Assembly: GCA_025057015.1 (NCBI GenBank)
Contig: JANWYG010000017.1
Coordinates: forward strand, 124,001 to 188,000
Length of the DNA: 64,000 nt
Direction: 5' to 3'
Origin: Blastocatellia bacterium
GTDB taxonomy: Bacteria; Acidobacteriota; Blastocatellia; Chloracidobacteriales; JADJPF01
Part shown: positions 34,284 through 43,454 of the stretch, piece by piece
Layout: each line of letters opens with the position of its first letter
Numbering within the stretch: the stretch's first letter is position 1
Notes under the pieces: model-generated
The model's database searches: none
The model's input: the letters and a program-made list of their open reading frames with translations, nothing else
Told to the model about the DNA's origin: nothing
Program-made: the position numbers and the translations under genes

Positions 34284-35828
34284 TCAATGCCGTAAGTGCC
34301 GTATGCCGGTAAACACCATGGCTAAGTTATGCTCATCAGCCGCATCAATTACCTCTTGGTCTCTTATGGAGCCTCCCGGCTGGATTATGGCAGTTACGCC
34401 CTGCCTTGCTGCTTCATCCACGCTGTCTCTAAACGGAAAGAAGGCATCACTTGCCATCACCGCCGCAGACAAACCACTTTCTACTTTTTGTGCTCCGAAC
34501 CTGGCAGCGTCGATTCGACTTGTCTGTCCAGCTCCTATGCCAAGCAGCTTGCTGTTCCTAACATAAACTATAGCATTAGATTTCGCGTGCTTGCAGATAG
34601 TCCATGCTAGCTTCATATCCTGCCACTCTAGTTCCGTCGGTTGGCGCTTGGTTTTGACTTGGCATCCTGCACGCTCGAAAGTTCTATCATCGCTTGTCTG
34701 CACTAGCAGACCCCCTCCCTCTACCGACCTAACTTCTTGCCCTCTCTCGCCACTAGAAGCTCTTACCACCAGCCGCAAATTTTTCCTTTGGCTAAGCCTT
34801 TCCAAAGCTTCTTTGCTAAAACCAGGAGTTACGATCACTTCAAAAAACGTCTTCGCTATCTCCTCAGCCGTTACAGCATCAACAGGAGCATTAAATGCCA
34901 CTATCCCACCAAATGCGGAGACTTGATCTACAGCTCTCGCTTCAAGGAACGCCTCTAAGGCACTTCTCCCAAGCCCTACTCCGCATGGGTTAGTATGCTT
35001 TACAATCACACACGCAACCTCGTCCAGCTCATCCACTAACCCTACTGCAGCATCCATATCCAGGTAATTGTTGTAAGAAAGTTCTTTACCTTGAAGTTGC
35101 ACAGCCTCGGTTATGCCTGAGCATGGCCTGAAGGCATCTACATACAAAGCTGCAAACTGGTGAGGATTCTCGCCATACCTAAGCTTTGTCTTGCGTTTAA
35201 GAAATAGGATCTGTTCTTCGTCCTCGACAGTTCCCAATTCTTCCGGTAAGCATTTACTTAGACCAGCAAAATATGCTGCCACCGTCAAGTCATACTTCGC
35301 CGTATGAGAAAAGGCTTTTGTCGCTAACCTCAGTCGCAACGCTTCTGAAAGCTCATCGCCTTCTATAGCACGCACTATCAGATTATAGTCAGCAGGATCA
35401 ACTACCACCGTCACAAACCGATAATTCTTCGCCGCAGCTCTAATCATTGCTGCTCCACCGATGTCTATATTTTCTATTGCCACCTCTAGTGGTCCGCTCA
35501 AAGCCTGCTTGAACGGATATAGGTTCACGACAAGCAAGTCGATGTAATCTAGTCCTAGCTGCTGCATCATCTGCTGGTGCTCAGGCTTATCTCGTTCTGC
35601 TAGCAGTCCGGCATATATCCGCGGGTGCAAAGTTTTCACTCTGCCTCCTAAGATCTCGGCAAAGCCGGTTAGCTGTGACACCTCCACGGTTGCTATTCCT
35701 GCTTCTCTAAGCACGCTAGCCGTACCACCCGTAGAGAGCATCTTGACGTGGTGTGCCGCAAGAAACTTAGCCAGCTCTACTAAGCCTGTTTTATCTGAAA
35801 CGCTTATCAACGCAGTCTTTATATGCAT
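34284..35828 (-). CDS. purH: Bifunctional purine biosynthesis protein PurH
   Basis: PurH performs the last two steps of IMP synthesis: AICAR formylation and IMP ring closure. The N-terminal cyclohydrolase (about 1-200) begins TALISVSDKTGLVELAKFL, with SGGTASVLREAG-type and GRVKTLHPRIYAGLL motifs. The transformylase follows (LRYGENPHQFAALY, VKHTNPCGVG, SAFGGIVAFN, and a late LLGIGAGQTSRIDAAR). The start at 35828 removes 20 N-terminal residues of a longer frame (35888); GGAAGG lies 12 bases upstream. The length of about 514 residues is normal. It is separated from the M48 gene by 16 bases, so co-transcription is possible. Confidence 0.95.
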   Translation of the reverse strand: MHIKTALISVSDKTGLVELAKFLAAHHVKMLSTGGTASVLREAGIATVEVSQLTGFAEILGGRVKTLHPRIYAGLLAERDKPEHQQMMQQLGLDYIDLLVVNLYPFKQALSGPLEVAIENIDIGGAAMIRAAAKNYRFVTVVVDPADYNLIVRAIEGDELSEALRLRLATKAFSHTAKYDLTVAAYFAGLSKCLPEELGTVEDEEQILFLKRKTKLRYGENPHQFAALYVDAFRPCSGITEAVQLQGKELSYNNYLDMDAAVGLVDELDEVACVIVKHTNPCGVGLGRSALEAFLEARAVDQVSAFGGIVAFNAPVDAVTAEEIAKTFFEVIVTPGFSKEALERLSQRKNLRLVVRASSGERGQEVRSVEGGGLLVQTSDDRTFERAGCQVKTKRQPTELEWQDMKLAWTICKHAKSNAIVYVRNSKLLGIGAGQTSRIDAARFGAQKVESGLSAAVMASDAFFPFRDSVDEAARQGVTAIIQPGGSIRDQEVIDAADEHNLAMVFTGIRHLRH

Positions 35829-35908
35829 CTCCAGCAGAACCTTCCGAAAAAAAGATAGCGCCACAAGGCGCCATCTTACTGCAAACAATCCAGTATATAC
35901 TTGTTAAC

Positions 35909-36502
35909 CTATCCACCGCTTCCCTTCTTGAGCTCCACGAGCACTTGCTTAGCCACGGCCTTCAGCGTATCAAACACGCCTATACCCTTGTTTGCTACAG
36001 CTTCAAAAACAGGCTCGCCCTTCCTCATCAATTCCCTTTTCAACTCCTCCACGCTTACAACATTAGGCAAGTCACGTTTGTTGAGCTGCAAAACATAGGG
36101 AATTTTCATCAGATCATACCCTTGCGCCTTCAAATTCGTCTCCAGGTTCCACAGCGATTCTATATTAGCGTCCATGCGCTCGACCTGGCTATCAGCTACG
36201 AAGACGACGCCATCCACTCCCTTTAGTATTAGTTTACGGGAGGCATCATAGAAAACCTGCCCTGGGACTGTATACAGGTGAAAGCGCGTCTTGAACCCGC
36301 GCACTGTACCCAACTCTAGTGGCAGGAAGTCAAAGAACAGCGTACGATCTGTCTCCGTAGCCAAGCTGATCAGTTTCCCCTTGGCTTGTGGCGCAGTAGT
36401 GTCATAGATGTATTGCAGATTTGTAGTCTTGCCCCCAAGACCAGGGCCATAATAGACTATCTTACAGTTTATCTCGCGGGAAGCGTAATTTATGAATGTC
36501 AA
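35909..36502 (-). CDS. mglA: MglA-type small Ras-like GTPase
   Basis: This 197-residue GTPase has the family start TFINYASREINCKIVYYGPGLGGKTTNLQYIY with P-loop GPGLGGKTT. The switch II region reads TVPGQVFYDASRK, where eukaryotic Ras has DTAGQ, and the base-recognition motif is LNKRDLP. In Myxococcus MglA sets cell polarity and is controlled by the MglB (Roadblock) GAP. The upstream gene on the same strand is a Roadblock protein. A TTG start (36502) is likely, because it gives the standard N-terminus; AAGGG lies ten bases upstream. Confidence 0.92.
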   Translation of the reverse strand: MTFINYASREINCKIVYYGPGLGGKTTNLQYIYDTTAPQAKGKLISLATETDRTLFFDFLPLELGTVRGFKTRFHLYTVPGQVFYDASRKLILKGVDGVVFVADSQVERMDANIESLWNLETNLKAQGYDLMKIPYVLQLNKRDLPNVVSVEELKRELMRKGEPVFEAVANKGIGVFDTLKAVAKQVLVELKKGSGG

Positions 36503-36538
36503 GGCTAAACGACCCTTCGTAATTTTTTAAGATATTTT

Positions 36539-37033
36539 CTATTCCCGGAATAGATTGTCAATATCTTCATCTGTAATCTCGGCAAAAGGCGAGTCAAAAT
36601 CTGCACCGCGCTCTTTTTCTGCCTCGATCTTCCTCATTATTGACTCAAACACTTCGGTAAGCTCATTCGAAGCACGCTTTACCCTTAGTCTTACAAGTCC
36701 CAGACTTGACCTCTCGTCAAAAATCACTACCAATATTACTCGCTGAGCTACTATCGAGATGTGTATGTTGTCGCGCTCACCTTCGTGCGAAAGTACCGGA
36801 AATTCTTTCTCACCTATTAACCTAGCTAGTCCGTCAGTAGCAGCAACATTGCCTGCCGTAAGCGATGCTAGCGACGTCGTATCTATATTGCCTATCTCTC
36901 CATGCGAAGCTATTTGTTGCCCATTCTTATCTACTAAAAATACCATCTTAGCATTGGCGTCATCACACAGCTTGGCAATGATCGACTTTATCTGCTGATA
37001 CTCTTCCTCATACATTACCACAGCATTAGACAT
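36539..37033 (-). CDS. Roadblock/LC7-domain protein (MglB-like)
   Basis: The Roadblock fold spans about residues 10-125 (MYEEEYQQIKSIIAKLCDDANAKMVFLVDKNGQQIASHGE and ANELTEVFESIMRK-type helices). A 30-residue acidic tail follows (GADFDSPFAEITDEDIDNLF). Roadblock dimers commonly activate GTP hydrolysis by the MglA-type GTPase; the gene lies directly upstream of it with 36 bases between, so a working pair is very likely. GAGG lies ten bases before the ATG. In acidobacteria such pairs can control polarity, surface motility or envelope traffic. Confidence 0.9.
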   Translation of the reverse strand: MSNAVVMYEEEYQQIKSIIAKLCDDANAKMVFLVDKNGQQIASHGEIGNIDTTSLASLTAGNVAATDGLARLIGEKEFPVLSHEGERDNIHISIVAQRVILVVIFDERSSLGLVRLRVKRASNELTEVFESIMRKIEAEKERGADFDSPFAEITDEDIDNLFRE

Positions 37034-37244
37034 TGCAAACTAACCTCAAAACTAATACTCAGTTACAAGCCAATAGCTCTTCTAGACGACGCCGTAAAGT
37101 AGGCAAAATATATAACACACCAACCGATACTGTTCAAGTTTTTTCTAGACTGTACAAACAACCGTAAACTACGAAAATATAGCCTTAAGTCTTAGCTAAG
37201 TATATAATACAGAGCGGTGTAATTAATGACGAAAGGGAACTCTG

Positions 37245-38222
37245 ATGCGATATACAGACCGGTTCCAGCAGTGGAGAAAAAAAGCTGAAGAAACAGCTAA
37301 ACAGCTAGATGACAAGTTCAAGATAAAAGACAAGATAGACGGCAGTATCAAAGCTGCCGAAGATGCCGTGAGAAAGGGTGCCGAATCGATCGGCGACCTT
37401 GCTAGGTCCGGCAAAGAAGCTTTCACCGAGCATTTCCAGCAACAAATTTCCCAGCTGGATGAGCGCTTTGTTGAGCAAGCGAGAGCCGCTGGAGAAAAGG
37501 CTGCCGAGGCTTTCCGGCAAAGCTCGCACAAAGCATCGGAAGTTGCCTCAGAACTTAGCGACAAGGCAAAAGATTATACGCAAAAAGCTAGAGACTACTA
37601 CGAAAAGGCATCCGAAGCCTACAACTCTTCCCAAGCTGCTTCACACCTTGCCCAATCGCTATCACAGGGAGCAAGCTCACTCCTCAGCTGGGTGAAAAAT
37701 AACCCGACAAAAGCTACTGCAACTATATTGTCCATCTTACTTGGCTCTCGCCTAGGAGTTGCTTGGCCTAATATTGGTACTAAACTTGGGCTTGGCAACC
37801 ACTGGTTCTTTAAATCTGCTGCGCTAGCCCTCGCTTCTAAAAAACTTTCCGAAAAATACCAGGACTATTTGGAAAAGCAAAAGCGACTCTTGGCTGAGAA
37901 CAAACTCTCTGACGCCGAACGTCTACGCCTTGAGTTTGAGTTAGATATTGCCAAGTTCGTAGGCGCACCGCTCGTCGCAGCTTTCAATATAGCCAGCGGG
38001 CTAGTCATCCTGAGCGAAATTTTCTCCCCTAGGAAAATCGTAGGCTTCCCTCTAGAGCTTATCCTTGGTGCTAACCCTGTACTACAAGCAGTCTACCTCT
38101 TCTCGAACGGCGTTATATGTATATACAACGGCTATGAGCTCATTATGATGGCCGTGTCTGACCAAGATGAAATCAAAAACATCGTAAGGGAGATAAAAGC
38201 ACTTTTACCAGAAGCTGTCTAA
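37245..38222 (+). CDS. Uncharacterised protein with amphipathic N-terminal helix region and hydrophobic C-terminal segments
   Basis: I do not recognise this family. The first 145 residues form long amphipathic helices rich in Ala, Lys, Glu and Gln (LEA- or apolipoprotein-like: AEETAKQLDDKFK, SELSDKAKDYTQKARDYYEKASEAY). A short membrane-like stretch lies near TKATATILSILLGSRLGVAW. Another helical region follows, then two hydrophobic segments near the end (APLVAAFNIASGLVILSEIF and NPVLQAVYLFSNGVICIY). The N-terminal part could bind lipid surfaces. AAAGGGA precedes the ATG and TATAAT stands at 37203-37208. The gene overlaps the end of the convergent AlbA gene by four bases. Confidence 0.75.
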   Translation: MRYTDRFQQWRKKAEETAKQLDDKFKIKDKIDGSIKAAEDAVRKGAESIGDLARSGKEAFTEHFQQQISQLDERFVEQARAAGEKAAEAFRQSSHKASEVASELSDKAKDYTQKARDYYEKASEAYNSSQAASHLAQSLSQGASSLLSWVKNNPTKATATILSILLGSRLGVAWPNIGTKLGLGNHWFFKSAALALASKKLSEKYQDYLEKQKRLLAENKLSDAERLRLEFELDIAKFVGAPLVAAFNIASGLVILSEIFSPRKIVGFPLELILGANPVLQAVYLFSNGVICIYNGYELIMMAVSDQDEIKNIVREIKALLPEAV

Positions 38223-39478
38223 GCAGCACTTAGCTCAACCTTAAACTCTTCCCTGCTCTTCATTAGCTTCAAGGTGCTTCCTATCTTTTTACTCACCCTC
38301 CTTGCAGCCAGTAGCCCTCCTCTTCTCCCTCGGCAGACGTACTGCTCAAATACTGACTCAATTCGAGGATTGGGCCTCTGCTTCAGACCATACAGCTCTA
38401 TTGCTTTCCTTGACAGCTCACCTGCAACAGGATTCGTTAACTCTATCCTATCATCAAACACACTCAACTTTATTCCTTCAGGCCGATAATAATCCCTGTG
38501 TACCAATGCGTTTGAAAGCACTTCTCTGACAGCCATCTCCGAGTAATTGCCTCGGGCAAGTGCCAGTCCCTCGCTTGGCACCTTTCTCAAAACTGCTCCT
38601 TCACTCCACAGATCACAGTACCTGTTTATAAAGCCAAGTCCCAGCTCGTATAGCACTACTACATTTCCATAGTAGGTACAAGCTTCCACTATGTCTCCTC
38701 TGCTACCTGAGTACCTCACAGCTTCCAACCGGCTGCGCGGAAACTTCTCCTTAATGCTACTGACACTACCAAATAACAAAAGCCCGGCTACGGTAAGCAC
38801 TGTCTGCTCACCGTAGTCGATTGCTAACCCCATCTCTTTCATCACCTCAGCCGTTGGATATCCACAAGGCTTGAAATCTTCCGCCTGACACTTGCGCACG
38901 TAGTCCCACAAAATAGCCTCGTCGACATCCGATATCGTCGTGCCTATTAATGGCACCGACTCAAAGCCGGTAGGCCGAAGCTTAGCGTAAAGCTGCATTA
39001 GCTCTGTAACCGTCGCCTCGCGCTTTCTAGAGCCTTCTCTTATGTAATACCGATAGTCAAACGCATAGTGCGGAGCTGCCCTGCTGTCCACCTCCAGCAC
39101 TAGTATCCGCCTACCATTGTCGAAACATATCTTGTCTATGTACGGAAACACAGGCGGCTTTATCTCATAAGCACATATTTCACGCAGCTGTTCCTCTATG
39201 TCTTCAGGATCGTCTATGCCCTCAACTCTGTGATTGTCATTAACGCCGAATATTATTGCGCCGCCACCAGTATTTGCCATGGCAACTATCTCTGCTACCA
39301 ACTTCTGGGTGTTGGTAAATCTCACCTTCAGTTCTAAATAAGTGTCCTCGCCACCCTTGATGACGTTTACTAAGTCTAGCTCTTCCAGTCCGTAGTGACG
39401 AGTCTTTAAAAAAGACTGCTCATAAAACGAGCGCTCCGAATGTGGCTCCCTCCCATATCTGTGCTGCTTCTTACTCAT
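38219..39478 (-). CDS. ATP-binding protein with AlbA_2 (Schlafen-like) domain
   Basis: The AlbA_2 domain (about 35-150) is recognisable by EDTYLELKVRFTN, ANTGGGAIIFGVND and PPVFPYI. It is followed by a GHKL-type ATP-binding domain of the HATPase_c_4 kind (about 290-370, AVREVLSNALVHRDYYR with the N-box Asn, and IELTNP). Such proteins are annotated as transcriptional regulators or Schlafen-type RNA- or DNA-directed proteins; the target is unknown. The start overlaps the upstream TPR gene by four bases (ATGA), so translation is coupled. The last bases overlap the convergent gene. Confidence 0.88.
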   Translation of the reverse strand: MSKKQHRYGREPHSERSFYEQSFLKTRHYGLEELDLVNVIKGGEDTYLELKVRFTNTQKLVAEIVAMANTGGGAIIFGVNDNHRVEGIDDPEDIEEQLREICAYEIKPPVFPYIDKICFDNGRRILVLEVDSRAAPHYAFDYRYYIREGSRKREATVTELMQLYAKLRPTGFESVPLIGTTISDVDEAILWDYVRKCQAEDFKPCGYPTAEVMKEMGLAIDYGEQTVLTVAGLLLFGSVSSIKEKFPRSRLEAVRYSGSRGDIVEACTYYGNVVVLYELGLGFINRYCDLWSEGAVLRKVPSEGLALARGNYSEMAVREVLSNALVHRDYYRPEGIKLSVFDDRIELTNPVAGELSRKAIELYGLKQRPNPRIESVFEQYVCRGRRGGLLAARRVSKKIGSTLKLMKSREEFKVELSAA

Positions 39479-40293
39479 CTCCGGCCCTCACCTCTCAACT
39501 TTCTTATTTCTTCCGTCGAAAAGTCCCCGGCTGCTTCGCTTAAACCCAAATGTTCCAACTGCCTTACCGCTGCCTCTAGGTACTGCAACGCCTCTTGTCG
39601 ATGCCCCCGCGCGAGTTCCTCTCGCGCTAACAACGCAAGCAGCACAGGTCCAAACCCACCTCTTATATGTAACTCTTCTTTTATGTACTTGCTACTGCCG
39701 TCCTCTTCCAATGCATAAGATATTACCAATATTGGGTCCAGCTTTCCTCTACCCTTTAAGAACTCCAAAACAGGCTCGCTCAACTCATAGACTCTAGCGA
39801 CTTCAGAAATAAACTCAAGCAGCATCTCTGCCAAGACTTCAGTACTCCGCTCTGCAACTAAATCCAAACGAGCTACTTCGAGTCGCTGCTTCAAACCTTC
39901 GTCAAGCGGCATTATCTTAAACAACTGCTCTAACCTCGACAGCGCTTTCCTGTAATCACCTAGCATCACATAGCTTTCAGCTAACTGCACAGTAGCTATC
40001 GGATTTCCTACATCTACCTTTTCCAAATACTTTACTGCTTCTGCCCACTGCCCTCTTCCATAAAGCAATGAACCCAACAAAAAGTTCACCTCTGCGTCAC
40101 TACTATCTAATTCAACCGCTTTATACAGCTCTATAGTAGCCTTTCCGGTACGTTCCAAAGCATAGTACGCCACAGCCCGCTCGTAATACCATCTCACGCT
40201 ACCCTTTCTGACGTGCTCCCTCCCCTCCCCCAACTCTCCTCTACCGCCTTCTGCAGCAATAAACATGTTCAACACTAACGCTAGCATCCACAT
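39475..40293 (-). CDS. TPR-repeat protein, probably exported
   Basis: A short signal peptide (MWMLALVLNMFIAAEG) is followed by about 250 residues of helical repeats. At least three fit the TPR pattern (VRWYYERAVAYYALERTGKATIELYKAV, AEVNFLLGSLLYGRGQWAEAVKYLEKV, AESYVMLGDYRKALSRLEQL), and later helices are less regular. Such scaffolds gather partner proteins; the partner is unknown. The gene overlaps the AlbA/ATPase gene by four bases and is probably co-expressed with it. The start at 40293 has no clear ribosome-binding site. Confidence 0.78.
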   Translation of the reverse strand: MWMLALVLNMFIAAEGGRGELGEGREHVRKGSVRWYYERAVAYYALERTGKATIELYKAVELDSSDAEVNFLLGSLLYGRGQWAEAVKYLEKVDVGNPIATVQLAESYVMLGDYRKALSRLEQLFKIMPLDEGLKQRLEVARLDLVAERSTEVLAEMLLEFISEVARVYELSEPVLEFLKGRGKLDPILVISYALEEDGSSKYIKEELHIRGGFGPVLLALLAREELARGHRQEALQYLEAAVRQLEHLGLSEAAGDFSTEEIRKLRGEGRR

Positions 40294-40371
40294 ATCTTGA
40301 TTTTATCGCCTTCCGTCTCCTCTTTGAAAATCCATCTTAACACTTAACAAACCTTCTTGATCTCAGCTCCA

Positions 40372-40408
40372 ATTTCTCAGTTGTACCTGAGAAATAAAAT
40401 GATAAAAT
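40372..40408 (+). promoter_or_regulatory. Promoter with overlapping inverted repeat, before the response regulator
   Basis: ATTTCTCAG (40372-40380) and CTGAGAAAT (40387-40395) are exact inverted repeats around TTGTAC. TTGTAC (40381-40386), a 16-base spacer and TAAAAT (40403-40408) also read as a sigma-70 promoter. The repeat thus straddles the -35 box, which is typical of a repressor site. Confidence 0.55.
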
Positions 40409-40439
40409 ACGCCCTACAGAACTATTTGAGGGGATCTCC

Positions 40440-40850
40440 ATGGATGGTGACGATAGTGACAAAGCCCTGATCCTTGTAGTAGACGACGAAGCGGACCTGC
40501 TGGAAGCTATCAAAGTTTTTCTTCAGGCCAAAGAAAACGCTGTCTATGAGGTAGTTACCACGACCGATCCCAAGAGAGCTGCGCTCATCCTACAGCTCGA
40601 ATCTCACAGAATCAAACTTATACTCCTCGATCTGCACATGCCCAACTTCAGCGGCCTAGAGTTACTACATCAAATACGCAGTACGCCTGAACTTGCTCAA
40701 GTACCAATCCTCATCATAAGCGGCGATAGAACCGGCAGACGCAAAGTCGCCGAACAAAAAGACCCATACCTGGACTTCCTACTTAAGCCGTTTAACCCTG
40801 AAGTACTCTACTACAGAGTAATGCGCTCCGGATTGCTAAAAACGGCTTAA
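40440..40850 (+). CDS. Single-domain response regulator
   Basis: The product is a stand-alone CheY-like receiver (136 residues). The acidic pair DDEADL is at the start, the phospho-acceptor Asp is in LILLDLHMPNFSG, a Ser lies in LIISGD, and the conserved Lys is in LLKPFNP. No output domain is attached, so it must act by binding another protein, or be part of a phosphorelay; hybrid kinases in the genome are candidates. GAGGGG lies six bases from the ATG. The stop abuts the end of the convergent ferritin-like gene. Confidence 0.92.
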   Translation: MDGDDSDKALILVVDDEADLLEAIKVFLQAKENAVYEVVTTTDPKRAALILQLESHRIKLILLDLHMPNFSGLELLHQIRSTPELAQVPILIISGDRTGRRKVAEQKDPYLDFLLKPFNPEVLYYRVMRSGLLKTA

Positions 40851-41426
40851 CTATTGAGGCAGTTCAGTCTTACCATACAGCTCCATTAGCGCATACGGCA
40901 CTACTTTGCCGTTATAGGGTGCTATCTTGTCTTTGAGCTTCAGAACTAACAATGTCCTCAGTACCCCAACATGCTGAGCCTCTACGGCACATATATCCAG
41001 AAAGATCGAGCGCCCCACTCTGGTAAGCAGCTTTCCTCCATATCCGTCGTAATAGCTCTTCGCAATGACCGTTTCCAATACCGCAGCATACCTTACAGCA
41101 TCAACATCCTTCTTGACAGAAGGTATCTGAAAAGGGGTCACTTCGATCTGGCGAGGCTGCATTTTCAACTCGTTTGCTATAACCGCTACCAGTGCCTCCT
41201 TGTGAGCTGCATGGTCACGCACAAACGAGTTAACCATGTCCATATACTCCTTGCTTTTGAGCAACTTGACCAGCTCACGATATGTCTCTATAGCACGCTG
41301 CTCTAACTCGATTGCTGCTAGGAGTATTTCAAAGTCGTTTTCCGCAGCACTCTTTCCTTGAGCTCGGCCAACCACTGCCAAAGTTGACGCCCCGAGCAAA
41401 CCTGCTAATACTTCGCGCCTGTTCAT
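40851..41426 (-). CDS. Tat-exported ferritin-like protein
   Basis: The start at 41426 has AGGGAG at good distance. A longer in-frame alternative (TTG-type, 41480) lacks a signal-like start. The N-terminus has the twin-arginine form (MNRREVLAGLLGASTLAVVGRAQG), so export in folded form is likely. The ferritin-like four-helix bundle has acidic and histidine ligands in IELEQRAIETYREL, VRDHAAHKEAL and AVEAQHVGVLRTL. Such proteins may bind a di-metal centre and handle iron or peroxide. A homologous protein without signal lies divergently at 41567. Confidence 0.85.
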   Translation of the reverse strand: MNRREVLAGLLGASTLAVVGRAQGKSAAENDFEILLAAIELEQRAIETYRELVKLLKSKEYMDMVNSFVRDHAAHKEALVAVIANELKMQPRQIEVTPFQIPSVKKDVDAVRYAAVLETVIAKSYYDGYGGKLLTRVGRSIFLDICAVEAQHVGVLRTLLVLKLKDKIAPYNGKVVPYALMELYGKTELPQ

Positions 41427-41566
41427 CTGATCTCCCTGAGCTAAGTTAATCCACTCTGCTTCAGTCCAACAGTATAACAAATCTGACCCCGAAAGTATTT
41501 TTATTTGCTCTCTAGACCAAACTTGCAGATAATCTCATCTAACAGTTTACCCCCTGGAGACACCAC

Positions 41567-42094
41567 ATGTTTCTAACTGACTTGACTTACCTCGCTCTAG
41601 AACCTCAGACAAAAGCCAAGGATTCTTCCTTCCTCGCTGCAGCTATACAGCTAGAGCAAAAAGCTATCAACACTTACCAAGCCGCTATAAGCAAGGACCT
41701 CCTTAAAACTCCCAACCTACTAGACATCGCTGTCGATTTTGTCTATGACCACTCACATCATAGAGATAGGCTTTACAAAGCAATGCGCATCTACTTTTCT
41801 GCTACTCCGCCACTTATAGAAAACCTCGGCCACTTCCCACTGCCCGATTCTACCGCTGAAAAGGATTTACTTAACTACTTCCTAAAGCTAGAGCTGTTTA
41901 TTTCTAAGACCTACTTCGACGCAGCGGCCAACCTTGCCTCTAGCGAAGCACGCAACGTCGTTGCATCCACTCTGCCCATAGAACTACAGCACGTAGCAGC
42001 CTATAGAACCATTCTCTTTGCTATGATGAAGGAGAAAGGTGACCTCGTACCCTTCAGCCTCTTCTCTAAGCAGACCATGCCAACCCTACCCTAA
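41567..42094 (+). CDS. Cytoplasmic ferritin-like protein, paralogue of the Tat-exported one
   Basis: This 175-residue protein aligns by eye with its divergent neighbour: AIQLEQKAINTYQAA, VYDHSHHRDRL and IELQHVAAYRTIL replace the corresponding ligand segments. It lacks a signal peptide, so it should stay in the cytoplasm. TGGAG precedes the ATG. A divergent pair from one gap suggests shared regulation, perhaps by metal or oxidative stress, though no binding site was recognised there. Its last nine bases overlap the end of the convergent homoserine dehydrogenase gene. Confidence 0.85.
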   Translation: MFLTDLTYLALEPQTKAKDSSFLAAAIQLEQKAINTYQAAISKDLLKTPNLLDIAVDFVYDHSHHRDRLYKAMRIYFSATPPLIENLGHFPLPDSTAEKDLLNYFLKLELFISKTYFDAAANLASSEARNVVASTLPIELQHVAAYRTILFAMMKEKGDLVPFSLFSKQTMPTLP

Positions 42095-43366
42095 ATCCAA
42101 TATCGGATATGCCGTTGGAGCACCTACCACAAAGTCTTGTCTCGCTATCTCGCTTACCGCCTTTTGCACCGCTAAATCACTAGTCTCGTTCAAAGTAATG
42201 ATAAAGGGTAGAGTCTCTCGCGCCGTATACCGCTTGTTCTGAAGTACCGCATCAATACTTATCTCATGCGAAGCCAATATCTCACCCAACTTTGCCACTA
42301 TTCCTGCTCTGTCGCAAACCTTCATCCTTAACATCCATCTCTGAGCTCGATCACTACAAGCGAGTTCCACAGACTTCATCTCTACGTACCCCAAGGGATT
42401 AATTTTTTCACCTCTAGCTATACGTACTATGTCAGATACTATTGCCACCCCAGTAGGCCCAGCTCCTGCGCCCTTTCCCTGCAAGTAGTTACTTCCGCCA
42501 GCTCTACCAACTAGCAATACGGCATTCATAGCTCCTCTCAACCTACCGAACGGTGTATCCAAACCCACCAGCGTTGGCCGAACTGACACTACTAACTTGC
42601 CATCGCAACGCTCCGCCCTGCATACTAACCTTATCGTATACCCTAGATCGCTTGCATATGCCACGTCACAAGACTCTACAGAGCTGATCCCTATCGTCGG
42701 TATGCTCTCTACCGATACCGCCCCTCCAAAGCACAACGTGCACAATATCGCCAGCTTGTCCCTAGCGTCTAATCCCTCTACGTCAAGGCTAGGATCAGCT
42801 TCGGCATAGCCCAAAGCCTGCGCTTCTGCAAGTGTCTCACCATAACCTTTCCCACTTCGCTCCATTTCTGTGAGTATATAGTTCGTCGTGCCATTCAATA
42901 TGCCATAGACACGCTCAAAACTCTCTCCAGCTAGCCCTTCACGGATTGCCGTAAGTACTGGCACTCCGCCAGCTACGGACGCCTCTATCCCCAAAGCCAC
43001 TCCTCGTACCATCGCTAGCTTAGCCAAATCTAATCCATGCCTAGACAGCAAAGCTTTGTTTGCTGTGACTACCGACTTGCCTGCTTCTATAGCTCTCACC
43101 AAATACTCCCTAGCAGGCTCTATCCCCCCTATCGCCTCTACTACTATGTCTATTTCAGGATCATCTATTACTTCGTAGGCATCCACAGTAAAGCTTACAC
43201 CTGAAGGCACTACCGACCTGTCCCTATTGAAGATCGATCGACTGCATATCGACTTTATCCGCAAACTACATCCTGCTCTACGCTCCAACTCACCAACGCC
43301 TTCGCTCAAAATTTTTACCGCTCCAGACCCTACTGTACCAAAACCCAAAAAACCTATGGCTACCAC
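42086..43366 (-). CDS. hom: Homoserine dehydrogenase
   Basis: The enzyme reduces aspartate semialdehyde to homoserine for Thr and Met synthesis. The Rossmann start IGFLGFGTVGSGAVKIL, the catalytic region EASVAGGVPVLTAIREGL with NGTTNYILTEM, and a C-terminal ACT domain (about 345-415, DRAGIVAKLGEILASHEISIDAVL) for threonine feedback are all present. The length of 426 residues is normal. The GTG start has GGGAGGAG upstream. On the plus strand this gene is strongly C-rich, as other minus genes to the right of 26 kb. Confidence 0.96.
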   Translation of the reverse strand: MVAIGFLGFGTVGSGAVKILSEGVGELERRAGCSLRIKSICSRSIFNRDRSVVPSGVSFTVDAYEVIDDPEIDIVVEAIGGIEPAREYLVRAIEAGKSVVTANKALLSRHGLDLAKLAMVRGVALGIEASVAGGVPVLTAIREGLAGESFERVYGILNGTTNYILTEMERSGKGYGETLAEAQALGYAEADPSLDVEGLDARDKLAILCTLCFGGAVSVESIPTIGISSVESCDVAYASDLGYTIRLVCRAERCDGKLVVSVRPTLVGLDTPFGRLRGAMNAVLLVGRAGGSNYLQGKGAGAGPTGVAIVSDIVRIARGEKINPLGYVEMKSVELACSDRAQRWMLRMKVCDRAGIVAKLGEILASHEISIDAVLQNKRYTARETLPFIITLNETSDLAVQKAVSEIARQDFVVGAPTAYPILDLG

Positions 43367-43454
43367 AAAACTCCTCCCACCTTCCTAGACTTAGCTTCAT
43401 TCGCTCGATATAATAAGCCCTTCCCAAAAGCCTGCTTACTCGAGGAGAAGGATT

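Noticed and set aside
34303-34958. Plus-strand frames over purH
   Set aside because: They are antisense shadows of a conserved gene in its typical frame.
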